From Pseudomonadota bacterium (GTDB lineage Bacteria > Pseudomonadota > Gammaproteobacteria > Steroidobacterales > JBCBZW01), in contig JBCCWS010000022.1 of assembly GCA_039193195.1 (NCBI GenBank), positions 1-64,000 of the forward strand: DNA of 64,000 nucleotides, given 5' to 3'. Below, piece after piece: positions 34,118-42,268 of this stretch. The notes below the pieces were generated by a model that did not search any database, was not told the origin of the DNA, and worked only from the letters and a program-made list of their open reading frames with translations. The position numbers were made by a program, and so were the translations under genes. Position 1 is the stretch's first letter, and each line of letters opens with the position of its first letter.

Positions 34118-35454
34118 TGGAAGATGGCGGCAGGGTCGTCCAAGGCATCGGAGCCTTCGATGTACACGCTGCCAAGGCCGAGCGCCGTGACTAGCTGCTC
34201 CAGGGGACGGGTCTGGGCGATCAGCGCGTCGACGCCCTGTTCGATCGCTCGCTGCCCATCCGCGTTGCCCTCGGCGATCATCTGATCGAAGGCCTCAATG
34301 TCATCCCCGCGTGCCTTCAGGGCGGTGAGGGCCTGGGTCGCAGCCAGCACCGCCTCCTCCAGCTGCGCTGCCAAGGCCGGGTCGGCTTCCTGCGCCAGAC
34401 CGGCAAGGGAGGGGCCGCTCACGGTGCTGCCGTCGACCCGACGGTAGCGACCTCGATACACGTTCTCGATGCCCACCTGGTTGTAGTAGTGGGAGTTGTG
34501 CGTGTTGTCCGAGAAGCAGTCGTGCTCCTCTTCCGGGTCGTGTAGCACCAGACCGAGGCGCATGCGCTCTCCGGCCAGCTCGCCGTAGGAGAGTGAGCCC
34601 ATGCCGCTGATCATGGCGTTCACGCCCGTCACGGGGTCGTCGGTAAGGTTGGTGCGCGCCGCGCCGCCGTCCTCCCACAGGGCGACCATCGTCTCGAGAT
34701 CGTCGATCAGCAGCTGCGCCGCCGTGCGCAGGTAGGCGACGCGGCGTTCGCAGTGCCCCCCGGTGCAGTCCGCTGCCGCCTGAGCGAAGTCGCTCGCCGG
34801 CCGTTGGCCAGCACCCGGGCCGGTCCCATTCAAATCCTGCCCCCAGAGCAGAAATTCGATCGCGTGATACCCAGTTGCCACGTTAGCTTCCACGGCTCCG
34901 GCCTCGTGCAGTACTTCGCGCAGTAGCTCACCGTTGATGGCGCTGGCGTCGACGGGCTCACCGTTGACCGATGGTTGAGCGTTGGCGATGACGTTCACCG
35001 CATATGCGGGATTCGCGTCCGACTGCTGCCCGTAGCTCGCGTCGACGTAGTCGATCAGCCCCTCGTCCAGAGGCCAGGCGTTAACTCGCCCTTCCCAATC
35101 GTCCACCAGCGGATTGCCGAAGCGAAAGGTCTCCGTCTGCTGGTAGGGGACGCGGGCCGCCAGCCAGGCGTTGCGTGCCGCGTCGAGGGTGCTCTGCGCT
35201 GGCGCGTCGACGAGCGCCTCGATCGCCTCACTCAGGGCCCTCGCCGTTAGCAAACTGTCTTCATAGGTCGCGTGGGCGAGGTCGGCGTAGGTATCTACCA
35301 CCGCGCCTGCGCGCTCGACGCTCAGGCTAAGCACCTCGGGCTCATCGGACTCCACGGCCGTCGCAGGCGGCGCCTCGTCGGCGCAGGCGCCAAGCAGGAG
35401 CGCTGCGGTGGCAGCGACACCCAGGGTCCGTGCCGGCCTACTTCCAGCCAGCAC
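34114..35454 (-). CDS. Imelysin family iron-regulated lipoprotein (IrpA-like)
   Basis: About 446 residues. A lipoprotein leader (A-A-L-L-L-G-A-C) is followed by two helical imelysin halves. The conserved motif is G-Y-H197-A-I-E200-F-L-L-W-G-Q-D-L, and G-Q-R-P-A-S-D-F follows as in IrpA. The second half has N-T-H-N-S-H-Y-Y-N and G-P-S-L. The start is uncertain: the GTG at 35454 overlaps the preceding gene by 17 bases and gives the cleanest signal, while ATGs at 35505 and 35514 would overlap by more. Iron-binding surface or periplasmic protein, acting with the diheme protein and the ABC importer. Confidence 0.87.
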   Translation of the reverse strand: MLAGSRPARTLGVAATAALLLGACADEAPPATAVESDEPEVLSLSVERAGAVVDTYADLAHATYEDSLLTARALSEAIEALVDAPAQSTLDAARNAWLAARVPYQQTETFRFGNPLVDDWEGRVNAWPLDEGLIDYVDASYGQQSDANPAYAVNVIANAQPSVNGEPVDASAINGELLREVLHEAGAVEANVATGYHAIEFLLWGQDLNGTGPGAGQRPASDFAQAAADCTGGHCERRVAYLRTAAQLLIDDLETMVALWEDGGAARTNLTDDPVTGVNAMISGMGSLSYGELAGERMRLGLVLHDPEEEHDCFSDNTHNSHYYNQVGIENVYRGRYRRVDGSTVSGPSLAGLAQEADPALAAQLEEAVLAATQALTALKARGDDIEAFDQMIAEGNADGQRAIEQGVDALIAQTRPLEQLVTALGLGSVYIEGSDALDDPAAIFQ

Positions 35455-36499
35455 GGTCAAAGGCCATGATGGCTTGCGCTTGATGCTCTCCGAGCAATGC
35501 AGCATTGAGTTCATCCTCTTTAAAGGTCCCCAAGGTTTCCACAGTGGAAGACGCATCCAGCCCGGCCACGGCCGGATACTCGTTGTTGCCGTTGGCGAAG
35601 TACTGCTGCGCCTCGGGAGACGTTAGGTACTCCAAGAACTGAACGGCGTGATCGCGATTCGGTGCGCCCTTGACGACACCCGCGCCGCTAATGTTGATGT
35701 GGGTGCCGTGACCCGCTTGTTCGGGGAAAACCACGGCGACGGATTCGGCAATCGCGCGCTCGGCGGGGTCATCGGAGGCTGCCAAGCGGGCGATGTAGTA
35801 GGTGTTGACCACACCGATGGCGCACTCGCCCGTCGCGACCGCGCGAATCTGGCCGGTGTCGTTGCTCTGCGGCGGCCTTGCGAAATTCTCGACGACCCCG
35901 CGCGCCCACGCCTCGGCGTCATCGATTCCCTGGCGCGCGACGATGCTCGCCATCAGGGAAACGTTGTAGATGCTCGAGGATGAGCGCACGCAGACTGTGC
36001 CACGATGGGCAGGGTCCGTAAGGTCAGCGTAGGTGTCGAGTGGCTCGGGCTTGCCGCCCGCGCGATTGTAGATGATGACCCGCGCGCGCTTGGATAGACC
36101 GAACCACAGGCCGTCCGGATGGCGCAGGTTGCTCGGCAGGCGCTCGCTGAGCACCGTCGATTGCACGGCTTGCAGAATTCCCGCCTGCTCGGCTCGCCAC
36201 AAACGCCCGGCATCGACGGTGACGAGCACGTCGGCGCGGGTGAACTCGCCCTCGGCGCGAATCCGTTCGATCAGCTGGTCGGCGTCCGCCTCGATCAAGT
36301 TCACGCGGATTCCCGTCTGTGCAGTGAAACCGTCGTAGAGCGCCAAGTCCGTGTCGTAGTGGCGCGAGGAGTAGAGGTTGACCTCTCCGCGCGTCGCCAC
36401 AGGCAAACTCTGCGCTGCGCCGTCGGGCGCGCCCGACTCGGCACAGCCCCCTAGAGCCCACGCGAAGCACAGCAGAAAACCGACGGGAAGGACGCGCAT
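35438..36499 (-). CDS. Iron(III) ABC transporter substrate-binding lipoprotein
   Basis: About 353 residues. The leader ends in L-G-G-C, a lipobox. The mature part matches the FbpA/FutA ferric-binding family: V-N-L-Y-S-S-R-H-Y-D-T-D at the start, D-V-L-V-T-V-D-A-G-R-L, G-L-S-K-R-A-R-V-I-I-Y-N, and the Tyr-rich iron site V-V-N-T-Y-Y-I-A-R-L. It would capture Fe3+ in the periplasm for the adjacent importer. ATG 36499 fits the leader; 36523 is the alternative. It lies 83 bases after the ATPase gene and runs into the imelysin gene with an overlap. Confidence 0.88.
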   Translation of the reverse strand: MRVLPVGFLLCFAWALGGCAESGAPDGAAQSLPVATRGEVNLYSSRHYDTDLALYDGFTAQTGIRVNLIEADADQLIERIRAEGEFTRADVLVTVDAGRLWRAEQAGILQAVQSTVLSERLPSNLRHPDGLWFGLSKRARVIIYNRAGGKPEPLDTYADLTDPAHRGTVCVRSSSSIYNVSLMASIVARQGIDDAEAWARGVVENFARPPQSNDTGQIRAVATGECAIGVVNTYYIARLAASDDPAERAIAESVAVVFPEQAGHGTHINISGAGVVKGAPNRDHAVQFLEYLTSPEAQQYFANGNNEYPAVAGLDASSTVETLGTFKEDELNAALLGEHQAQAIMAFDRAGWK

Positions 36500-36582
36500 T
36501 CGGGGAGCACCTCGCAATGGCAAGACGGGCGCTGATGGTAGAGCCCTCGCCCGGCGAGTTCAATTCGTTGCGCGGGGTCAGA

Positions 36583-37605
36583 TCACGCGCTCAGAGCCGC
36601 GAACACGCAGCGATCGACTGGCGTGACGGATACTCGTTCCCCCGGTGCCAGCGGCGGCGCATCGCGCATCCGCAGGACCTGTAGGCGATCCTCGGAATTG
36701 GGCGCTTCCAAGTGCACGATCAGGGCGTCGTCCGAGCGCCGAATTTCAATCACTGTGGGTCCGTTCTGCGCGACCGCTAGGCGCAGATCCTGAGCGCGCA
36801 CCACAATCTCCACCGAACCGTCCTCGAGGGTACGGTCGACCAGGCAGTCGCGCGACCAGCGACCGAACGGCGTGCTTAGGGCATCGTCCTGCAGGGTGCC
36901 GCGCAAGCGTTGAGCGCGGCCGAACATGGCGGCGACCTGGAGCGTCGCCGGCCGATCGTAGAGCTCGCCCGGGGTGCCCTGCTGACTGACGCGGCCGCGC
37001 TCCAGAACCACCACTTTGTCCGCCACTGCCATGATCTCCTCGGGATCGTGCGTTACGAACAGGCCCACGGCGTTGCGCTCGCGGATCGTGCGCCGCGCAT
37101 CTTCGCGCAGGCTGCGGCGCAGGGCGACGTCTAGATTGGCGTAGGGCTCATCGAACAGTAGCGCTCGGGGCGCACGGGCGAGTGCCCGCGCCAGACCGAC
37201 CCGCTGGCGCTGGCCGCCGGACAGCGCGTGCGGGAGGCGATCGCCGAGGGCATCGAGCTGCACCTGGGCGAGCAGCGCGGACACCGTCGCCTCTCGTTGC
37301 GCTCGGGCGAGCCCGAAGCCGACGTTCTGCGCCACGCTCAGATGAGGGAACAGCGCCCCTTCCTGGAACACCAACCCGATCGGTCGCCCCTCCGGCGGCA
37401 GCGCCGCCGGCAGCGCTTGCCCATCCAGGGCGATCGAGCCGGCCTGGAGGCGCAACAGGCCCGCCGTGATTCGCAGCAGGGTAGTCTTACCGCACCCGGA
37501 CGTGCCGACCAGGCAGGTGAGTTCTCCCGCGGCGGCGCTAAAGCTGACGTCGGTGAGCGCCGCGAAGGCATCGAAATGATGAGAAACTTGATCGAAGGTG
37601 AGCAC
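36583..37605 (-). CDS. Iron(III) ABC transporter ATP-binding protein
   Basis: A 340-residue ATPase of the FbpC type. Walker A is G-T-S-G-C-G-K-T-T, the Q-loop region L-V-F-Q-E-G-A-L-F-P, signature L-S-G-G-Q-R-Q-R-V, Walker B A-L-L-F-D-E-P, and switch His V-T-H-D-P-E-E. The last ~100 residues form a TOBE-like regulatory domain. The GTG at 37605 begins right before the first strand (L-T-F-D-Q-V); no clear ribosome site is seen. It drives ferric iron import with the permease, which is divergent and begins only 21 bases away. Confidence 0.87.
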   Translation of the reverse strand: MLTFDQVSHHFDAFAALTDVSFSAAAGELTCLVGTSGCGKTTLLRITAGLLRLQAGSIALDGQALPAALPPEGRPIGLVFQEGALFPHLSVAQNVGFGLARAQREATVSALLAQVQLDALGDRLPHALSGGQRQRVGLARALARAPRALLFDEPYANLDVALRRSLREDARRTIRERNAVGLFVTHDPEEIMAVADKVVVLERGRVSQQGTPGELYDRPATLQVAAMFGRAQRLRGTLQDDALSTPFGRWSRDCLVDRTLEDGSVEIVVRAQDLRLAVAQNGPTVIEIRRSDDALIVHLEAPNSEDRLQVLRMRDAPPLAPGERVSVTPVDRCVFAALSA

Positions 37606-37626
37606 AGGCGCCGCTAGCGGACCTCC

Positions 37627-39273
37627 ATGGATCGAATGACCGATCAGCCTACACGCAGCCCCAAGCGCGGATCCAGCGCCCTTTGGACCCTGCCACCGCT
37701 CCTCGTTGCGCTGGCGATCGCGGTGCCACTGCTCATCGTCCTTAGCGTGCTCCCCGCCCCCGCAGGCGAAGCTTGGCGACACCTGCGCGAGACCCTGCTC
37801 CTAGAATACATGGGCAGGTCACTGCAGCTGATGCTGCTAACGGGATCGTTCGCTCTGATCATCGCCGTGCCCTGCGCATGGTTCACGGGGGCCTGCCGCT
37901 TTCCCGGTAGCGCTACCTTGGGCTGGCTGTTGGTCTTGCCCCTCGCCGCGCCCGCCTACGTCGTGGCCTACGCCTACACGGACCTGCTGGACGTCTCAGG
38001 TCCGATTCAAGCGGCGCTGCGCCAAGCGCTGGAACTGTCGCCCCAAGCGCTCGTACTGCCACCAATTCGCAGTCTGCCGGGCGCGGCGCTGCTGCTCTCG
38101 CTCGTGCTCTACCCCTACGTCTACGTGCTGGCTCGCAATGCCTTCGCCACCCGCTCGGGGTTGCACTTCGAGGCGGCCCGGGTGCTGGGAGTGGGACCGC
38201 TGCTGGCGTTCTGGCGGGTGGCGCTGCCGGCGGCGCGGCCAGCCATCGCGGGCGGCCTCGCCTTGGTCCTGATGGAGACCCTCGCCGACTTTGGCGTGGT
38301 CGAGTACTTCTCGGTGCCTACGCTAAGCACGGGGATCTACCGCACGTGGATCGGTTTGGGCGAGAAGGCCGCCGCGCTCAAGCTCGCCGCCCTCATGCTG
38401 CTGTTCGTGCTCTTGCTGGTAGGCCTCGAGGCAGCTGGCCGGCGCGGGCGCGCCGACCGCAGCGACCACTCCCGCGCTGCGTCGCTCGAGTTGCGAGGAT
38501 GGCATCGATGGGTCGCCTTCGCCTGGTGTGCCGTGCCCGTCGCGTTCGGCTTCGCGCTGCCCGTGATGCTGCTTGCGTTCTACGCCATCGGCGCAGGCGA
38601 TGCGGTGCTGGGGCGAGGCTTCGCCCGCTACCTGTGGAACAGCATTTCGATGGCGGGCGGTGCTGCCCTGCTCGCCACTGCCCTGGCCCTGCTCCTCGCC
38701 TACTCCATGCGGCTCGAGGGGCATCGCGCTAACCGGGCACTGATCCGCATCTCCACCCTAGGGTACGCGCTGCCCGGCGTGTTGCTCGCAGTGGCCTTGC
38801 TCGGCCCCGTGAGCGCCCTGGATCGCTGGCTCATCACCTGGTTGCCAGGGGCCCAGGGAGGCCGCGCGCTCGTGAGCGGCAGCGTGGCGGTGCTGCTCTA
38901 CGCGTACGTGTGTCGCTTCCTCACGGTGGCTTATCAGTCAGTGGATGCCGGTTTGACCGCCATTTCCTCGGAACTCGACGCCGCAGCCCGCACCCTTGGC
39001 GCAAGCCCAGGCGGGGTCTTAAGGCGAGTGCACTTGCCGCTGCTGGCGCGTCCGCTCGCTGCTGGCATGCTGCTGGTGTTCGTCGACGTGATGCGCGAGC
39101 TGCCGGCGACGCTCCTGCTCCGTCCCTTCAACTTCGAGACCCTGGCCACGCGGGTGTACCGCCTCGCCAGCGACGAGCGCCTGGCCGAAGCCTCCACTGC
39201 AGCGCTGTGCATCGTGCTCATCGGGATCGTGCCGGTGCTGCTCATCAACCGGGCATCGCGCGGCCGCGCCTGA
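37627..39273 (+). CDS. Iron(III) ABC transporter permease (fused two-domain type)
   Basis: A 548-residue integral membrane protein with about 12 helices, formed by two homologous permease halves (about 20-275 and 295-545), as in FbpB/SfuB. Each half has an EAA loop: E-A-A-R-V-L-G-V-G-P and D-A-A-R-T-L-G-A-S-P-G-G-V. It is the translocation pore for the substrate-binding protein and ATPase. Unusually it is encoded on the opposite strand to both, with its start only 21 bases from the ATPase start. ATG 37627 or 37636; neither has a clear ribosome site. Confidence 0.9.
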   Translation: MDRMTDQPTRSPKRGSSALWTLPPLLVALAIAVPLLIVLSVLPAPAGEAWRHLRETLLLEYMGRSLQLMLLTGSFALIIAVPCAWFTGACRFPGSATLGWLLVLPLAAPAYVVAYAYTDLLDVSGPIQAALRQALELSPQALVLPPIRSLPGAALLLSLVLYPYVYVLARNAFATRSGLHFEAARVLGVGPLLAFWRVALPAARPAIAGGLALVLMETLADFGVVEYFSVPTLSTGIYRTWIGLGEKAAALKLAALMLLFVLLLVGLEAAGRRGRADRSDHSRAASLELRGWHRWVAFAWCAVPVAFGFALPVMLLAFYAIGAGDAVLGRGFARYLWNSISMAGGAALLATALALLLAYSMRLEGHRANRALIRISTLGYALPGVLLAVALLGPVSALDRWLITWLPGAQGGRALVSGSVAVLLYAYVCRFLTVAYQSVDAGLTAISSELDAAARTLGASPGGVLRRVHLPLLARPLAAGMLLVFVDVMRELPATLLLRPFNFETLATRVYRLASDERLAEASTAALCIVLIGIVPVLLINRASRGRA

Positions 39274-39454
39274 CGCACCCGCCGCCCATCGTCGCAGGGC
39301 AGATGCCGCGTTACCCCCTTGTCGAGGGGCGGGCCCAGCTTGCATCGCCACCTGCCCACCGCTATCGTCGCGAATGCTTCTCGTTTAGCGTGGGCGGGCG
39401 CTTCGCGGCGGCTCGGCGGCTCCCCCCATCGACCACCTGTTCGAGGTAACACTT

Positions 39455-41134
39455 ATGTCCCAGGGAACCTCTGCCCTGCCAACCCTCCGCGTCGTCTCAG
39501 CTGCGCTGCTGCTGAGCATCGGCACTCTCTTCGCGCCGAGCACCTTCGGCCACGGCGAGTCGGTAGCCCGCTTTGTCGCCCCCCAAGGGATCGATGGCGG
39601 CGACTGCACCGACGCCGCTGCCCCCTGCAGATCGATCATGTACGCCATCGAGCGCGCGCAGAAGGGCGACAACGTGTTGCTAGCCAAGGGGACCTACACC
39701 TTCGACCCGAAGGAAGCCGTGCTTCTCGTGAGCGACGTGATCCCCGTGACCGGCGGCTACAGCACGCGCGACGGTTACCTAAATCGCAACACCTCCAGCG
39801 CCCAGACCTTCGTGATCGGCCTGCCGGCGCGATATCGCGAACGCTTGGCTAAGCGTGGCATTACCCTCATCCAGGACCGCAAGGGATTGGCGATCGGCCA
39901 CGATCGCTACGCAGCACAAATCAACGCCGTCGCGACCGCGCCAGCAACCATCTTCTGCGTGGGTGGCCTCGTGGGACCCTACCCGTGCGAGAACGTAAAC
40001 CTCCTCGGCCTGCGCCCACTGTCCACCTTCAGCACCCTGCCGTCCGCCGCCAATGACATCTGGGGATTCGTTGATCTTAACAACGGCCGCGAGTACGCGC
40101 TGTTGGGGCTCAACAACGCGACGGCGATCGTCGATCTCGCGCGCCCCCGCCGCCCGCGAGAAGTTGGCAGCATCCCCGGGGAGAGCACCGTCTGGCGTGA
40201 CATTAAGGTGCTGCAGTTCTTCGATCGCGACGAGGGCCGATGGAAGGGCTACGCGTACGTGGTCTCCGACTCGACCGACGATGGCCTACAGATCATCGAT
40301 CTAACGAACCTGCCCTTTAGCGTGTCCGTCGCGAATACTTACACGGAGTTTGCGAGCGCCCACAACATCTACATCAGCAACGTGGACTACGCGACCGGCC
40401 GCGTGACGCCAGGCCGTACCCCCTACGCCTATATCCTCGGATCCAACCGCGACGGCGGCGCCTTCCGAATCCTCGATTTGAGCGATCCCCTCAACCCCGT
40501 TGAAGTGACCGCCCCGCCGGGGGGTACGCAGTACGTGCACGACGCCTCGAGCATCACCCTAGAGGGCGAACAGGCCGAGCGCTGCGGCAAGAGCCGCACG
40601 CTGTGCGAGATCTTCATCGACTTCAACGAGAGCACCGTGGACCTCTGGGATACCACGGACAAGGACCTCCCCGTGTTGATGAGCCAGACGCCGTACGAGC
40701 TCAGCGCTTACACGCACTCGGGCTGGTGGTCTGAAGACGGCCGCTACGTCTACATCCAGGATGAGATCGACGAGCTGGTCTCCGGGATCAACACGACCCT
40801 TCGCATCCTGGACATCAACGATCCCTTCGCACCCACGCTAGCAGGCGAGTGGATCGGCCCCACGCCCGCGATCGACCACAACGGGTTCGTCAAGGGCGAC
40901 CGCTACTACATGTCCAACTATCGGCGCGGTCTGACGATTCTCGACATCAGCAACCCCACGGAGCCCACCCAGGTCGGGTTCTTCGATACTTATCCGGACA
41001 GCGACAGCGCCACCTTCAGCGGCGCCTGGGGGGTGTACCCCTACTTCCCGAGCGGCCGCATCATCGTGAGCGACATCGAGACGGGGCTGTTCATCTTCCA
41101 AGAAGCCACGCCCCAAGAAGAGGCGCAACGCTAA
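39455..41134 (+). CDS. Choice-of-anchor B / LVIVD-repeat secreted protein with N-terminal beta-helix segment
   Basis: A 559-residue exported protein. After the signal peptide, residues about 35-130 look like the start of a right-handed beta-helix (F-V-A-P-Q-G, C-R-S-I-M-Y-A-I-E, A-K-G-T-Y). From about 200 the choice-of-anchor B domain follows: N-D-I-W-G-F-V-D, Y-A-L-L-G-L-N-N-A-T-A-I-V-D, V-W-R-D-I-K, then repeated L-R-I-L-D-I and L-T-I-L-D-I-S-N-P blades. GAGGT lies 9 bases before the ATG. No anchor remains at the C-terminus. Extracellular binding role likely, ligand unknown. Confidence 0.8.
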   Translation: MSQGTSALPTLRVVSAALLLSIGTLFAPSTFGHGESVARFVAPQGIDGGDCTDAAAPCRSIMYAIERAQKGDNVLLAKGTYTFDPKEAVLLVSDVIPVTGGYSTRDGYLNRNTSSAQTFVIGLPARYRERLAKRGITLIQDRKGLAIGHDRYAAQINAVATAPATIFCVGGLVGPYPCENVNLLGLRPLSTFSTLPSAANDIWGFVDLNNGREYALLGLNNATAIVDLARPRRPREVGSIPGESTVWRDIKVLQFFDRDEGRWKGYAYVVSDSTDDGLQIIDLTNLPFSVSVANTYTEFASAHNIYISNVDYATGRVTPGRTPYAYILGSNRDGGAFRILDLSDPLNPVEVTAPPGGTQYVHDASSITLEGEQAERCGKSRTLCEIFIDFNESTVDLWDTTDKDLPVLMSQTPYELSAYTHSGWWSEDGRYVYIQDEIDELVSGINTTLRILDINDPFAPTLAGEWIGPTPAIDHNGFVKGDRYYMSNYRRGLTILDISNPTEPTQVGFFDTYPDSDSATFSGAWGVYPYFPSGRIIVSDIETGLFIFQEATPQEEAQR

Positions 41135-41151
41135 GCGGGCGCCGGGGGTTG

Positions 41152-41177
41152 CGGCGCTCCCAAAGGTAGGAGCGCCG
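41152..41177. terminator. Hairpin between convergent genes
   Basis: A 9-bp perfect stem (CGGCGCTCC 41152-41160, GGAGCGCCG 41169-41177) with an 8-base loop in the gap between the LVIVD protein gene and the CBS gene. Lacks a T run; probable bidirectional transcript end. Confidence 0.5.
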
Positions 41178-41205
41178 GGCAGAAACGGGGGCCGTCGCCG
41201 TCGCT

Positions 41206-41736
41206 CTAGCCGACGATCATCTGCTTTAGCTGCAGAGCCTCGAGCTCCAGCTCCTTGAGACGGAAATGGACGACGTCACCGATGGTGACCATGCCGACCA
41301 ACTCCCCACCCGTCACCACTGGCATGTGGCGGAAACGGCCTTCCGTCATGCGACGCAGCACGGTCATCAGGGGCTCGTCGGGGTCGCAGGTCTGCACCTT
41401 AGAGGTCATCACCTCTTCGACGCGCTGAGGCAAGGTCCGACCGGGCGTGACCGCGAGCTTACGCACGATGTCACGTTCGGAGAGAATGCCCGTGAGCTTG
41501 CCGTGCTCGTCCGTTACCACCAGGGCACCGATGCGCTTCTCGCTCAGGGCGTTCACCGCCTGGGCTAAGGTGTCTTGGGGCTGAATCGAGAAGATGTCCG
41601 AGCCCTTGGTGTCGAGGAGCTTCTGCACCGTAGAAGAGCTCACGGACATGTTGCTGCGCTGCGACTGGCTGACCGTGCGATGGTCTTTGTTCTTTTGCTT
41701 ATCGGCGCGCGTCGGCGCCTGGTACGAGCTTGGCAT
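41206..41736 (-). CDS. CBS-domain pair protein
   Basis: A 176-residue cytosolic protein made of two CBS domains (about 45-95 and 110-165): S-E-K-R-I-G-A-L-V-V-T-D, G-I-L-S-E-R-D-I-V-R-K-L, V-M-T-S-K-V, and R-H-M-P-V-V, G-M-V-T-I-G-D-V-V-H. Such stand-alone CBS pairs bind adenine nucleotides; the partner is unknown. The ATG at 41736 follows GGGAAGG at a good distance; an internal ATG at 41643 has no ribosome site. Confidence 0.85.
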   Translation of the reverse strand: MPSSYQAPTRADKQKNKDHRTVSQSQRSNMSVSSSTVQKLLDTKGSDIFSIQPQDTLAQAVNALSEKRIGALVVTDEHGKLTGILSERDIVRKLAVTPGRTLPQRVEEVMTSKVQTCDPDEPLMTVLRRMTEGRFRHMPVVTGGELVGMVTIGDVVHFRLKELELEALQLKQMIVG

Positions 41737-41823
41737 AAGCACCTTCCCTGCTGGCTTGACTGAGCAACGTTCCTAAGGACACTTGAGCTTAGTCGAAGAA
41801 CGAGCCGCTAGGAAACACCCGCC

Positions 41824-42012
41824 TTGCACCTCACACCACTTAGCGCCACCACCCTGTTCGTACTCGCCTGCCTGGCGGGCTACCGGTATCGCCGCACGTG
41901 GAAGCGCCGCGGACCGGCCTGGCAAACCTGGCTGTACGGCACCGTGGCCGCGCTTGCCCTGCTAGCCCTGGGCTTCGCTCCCCTGTCCGCGGCAGTGCCA
42001 CCTGGCGGCTAG
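41824..42012 (+). CDS. Possible two-helix small membrane protein
   Basis: A 62-residue frame from a TTG with AGGAAA upstream. It encodes two hydrophobic stretches around a basic, Trp-containing loop (Y-R-Y-R-R-T-W-K-R-R-G). It ends 13 bases from the convergent nqrM stop. No family is known; the composition favours a real membrane protein, but the case is weak. Confidence 0.35.
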   Translation: MHLTPLSATTLFVLACLAGYRYRRTWKRRGPAWQTWLYGTVAALALLALGFAPLSAAVPPGG

Positions 42013-42025
42013 CGGCGATACTAAG

Positions 42026-42256
42026 TCAGTCGCGCGCCTGCTCGATGGCGCCGCGGGTGCGAGGGCAATTGAGCCGGTTCTTGAGCGGACTGTTTGGGTC
42101 GATCTCGCGCTGACAAACCAGGCAGCGATCGGCCCCTGCCACGGCGTTCAAACCGCCGCAGCTGCCCTTGATCGTCCTGCCCGAGAAGACCACACCGAGG
42201 GCCATGGCAAACACGACCAGGAGCAAGAGTAGGAAGGCGAGTATGAAGGTGCTCAT
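42026..42256 (-). CDS. nqrM: Na+-NQR maturation protein NqrM
   Basis: A 76-residue protein with one N-terminal TM helix, then G-S-C-G-G-L and three more Cys (33, 45, 48, 64). NqrM is required for assembly of Na+-NQR, probably by delivering iron to the Cys site between NqrD and NqrE. Usual NqrM has C-G-G-L-x-x-x-G followed by a C-x-C-x3-C cluster; here the spacing is C-x2-C and a distant Cys, so it is a divergent member. It begins 12 bases after the apbE stop, in one operon, divergent from nqrA-F. Confidence 0.8.
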   Translation of the reverse strand: MSTFILAFLLLLLVVFAMALGVVFSGRTIKGSCGGLNAVAGADRCLVCQREIDPNSPLKNRLNCPRTRGAIEQARD

Positions 42257-42268
42257 CGTCTGCGGAGC

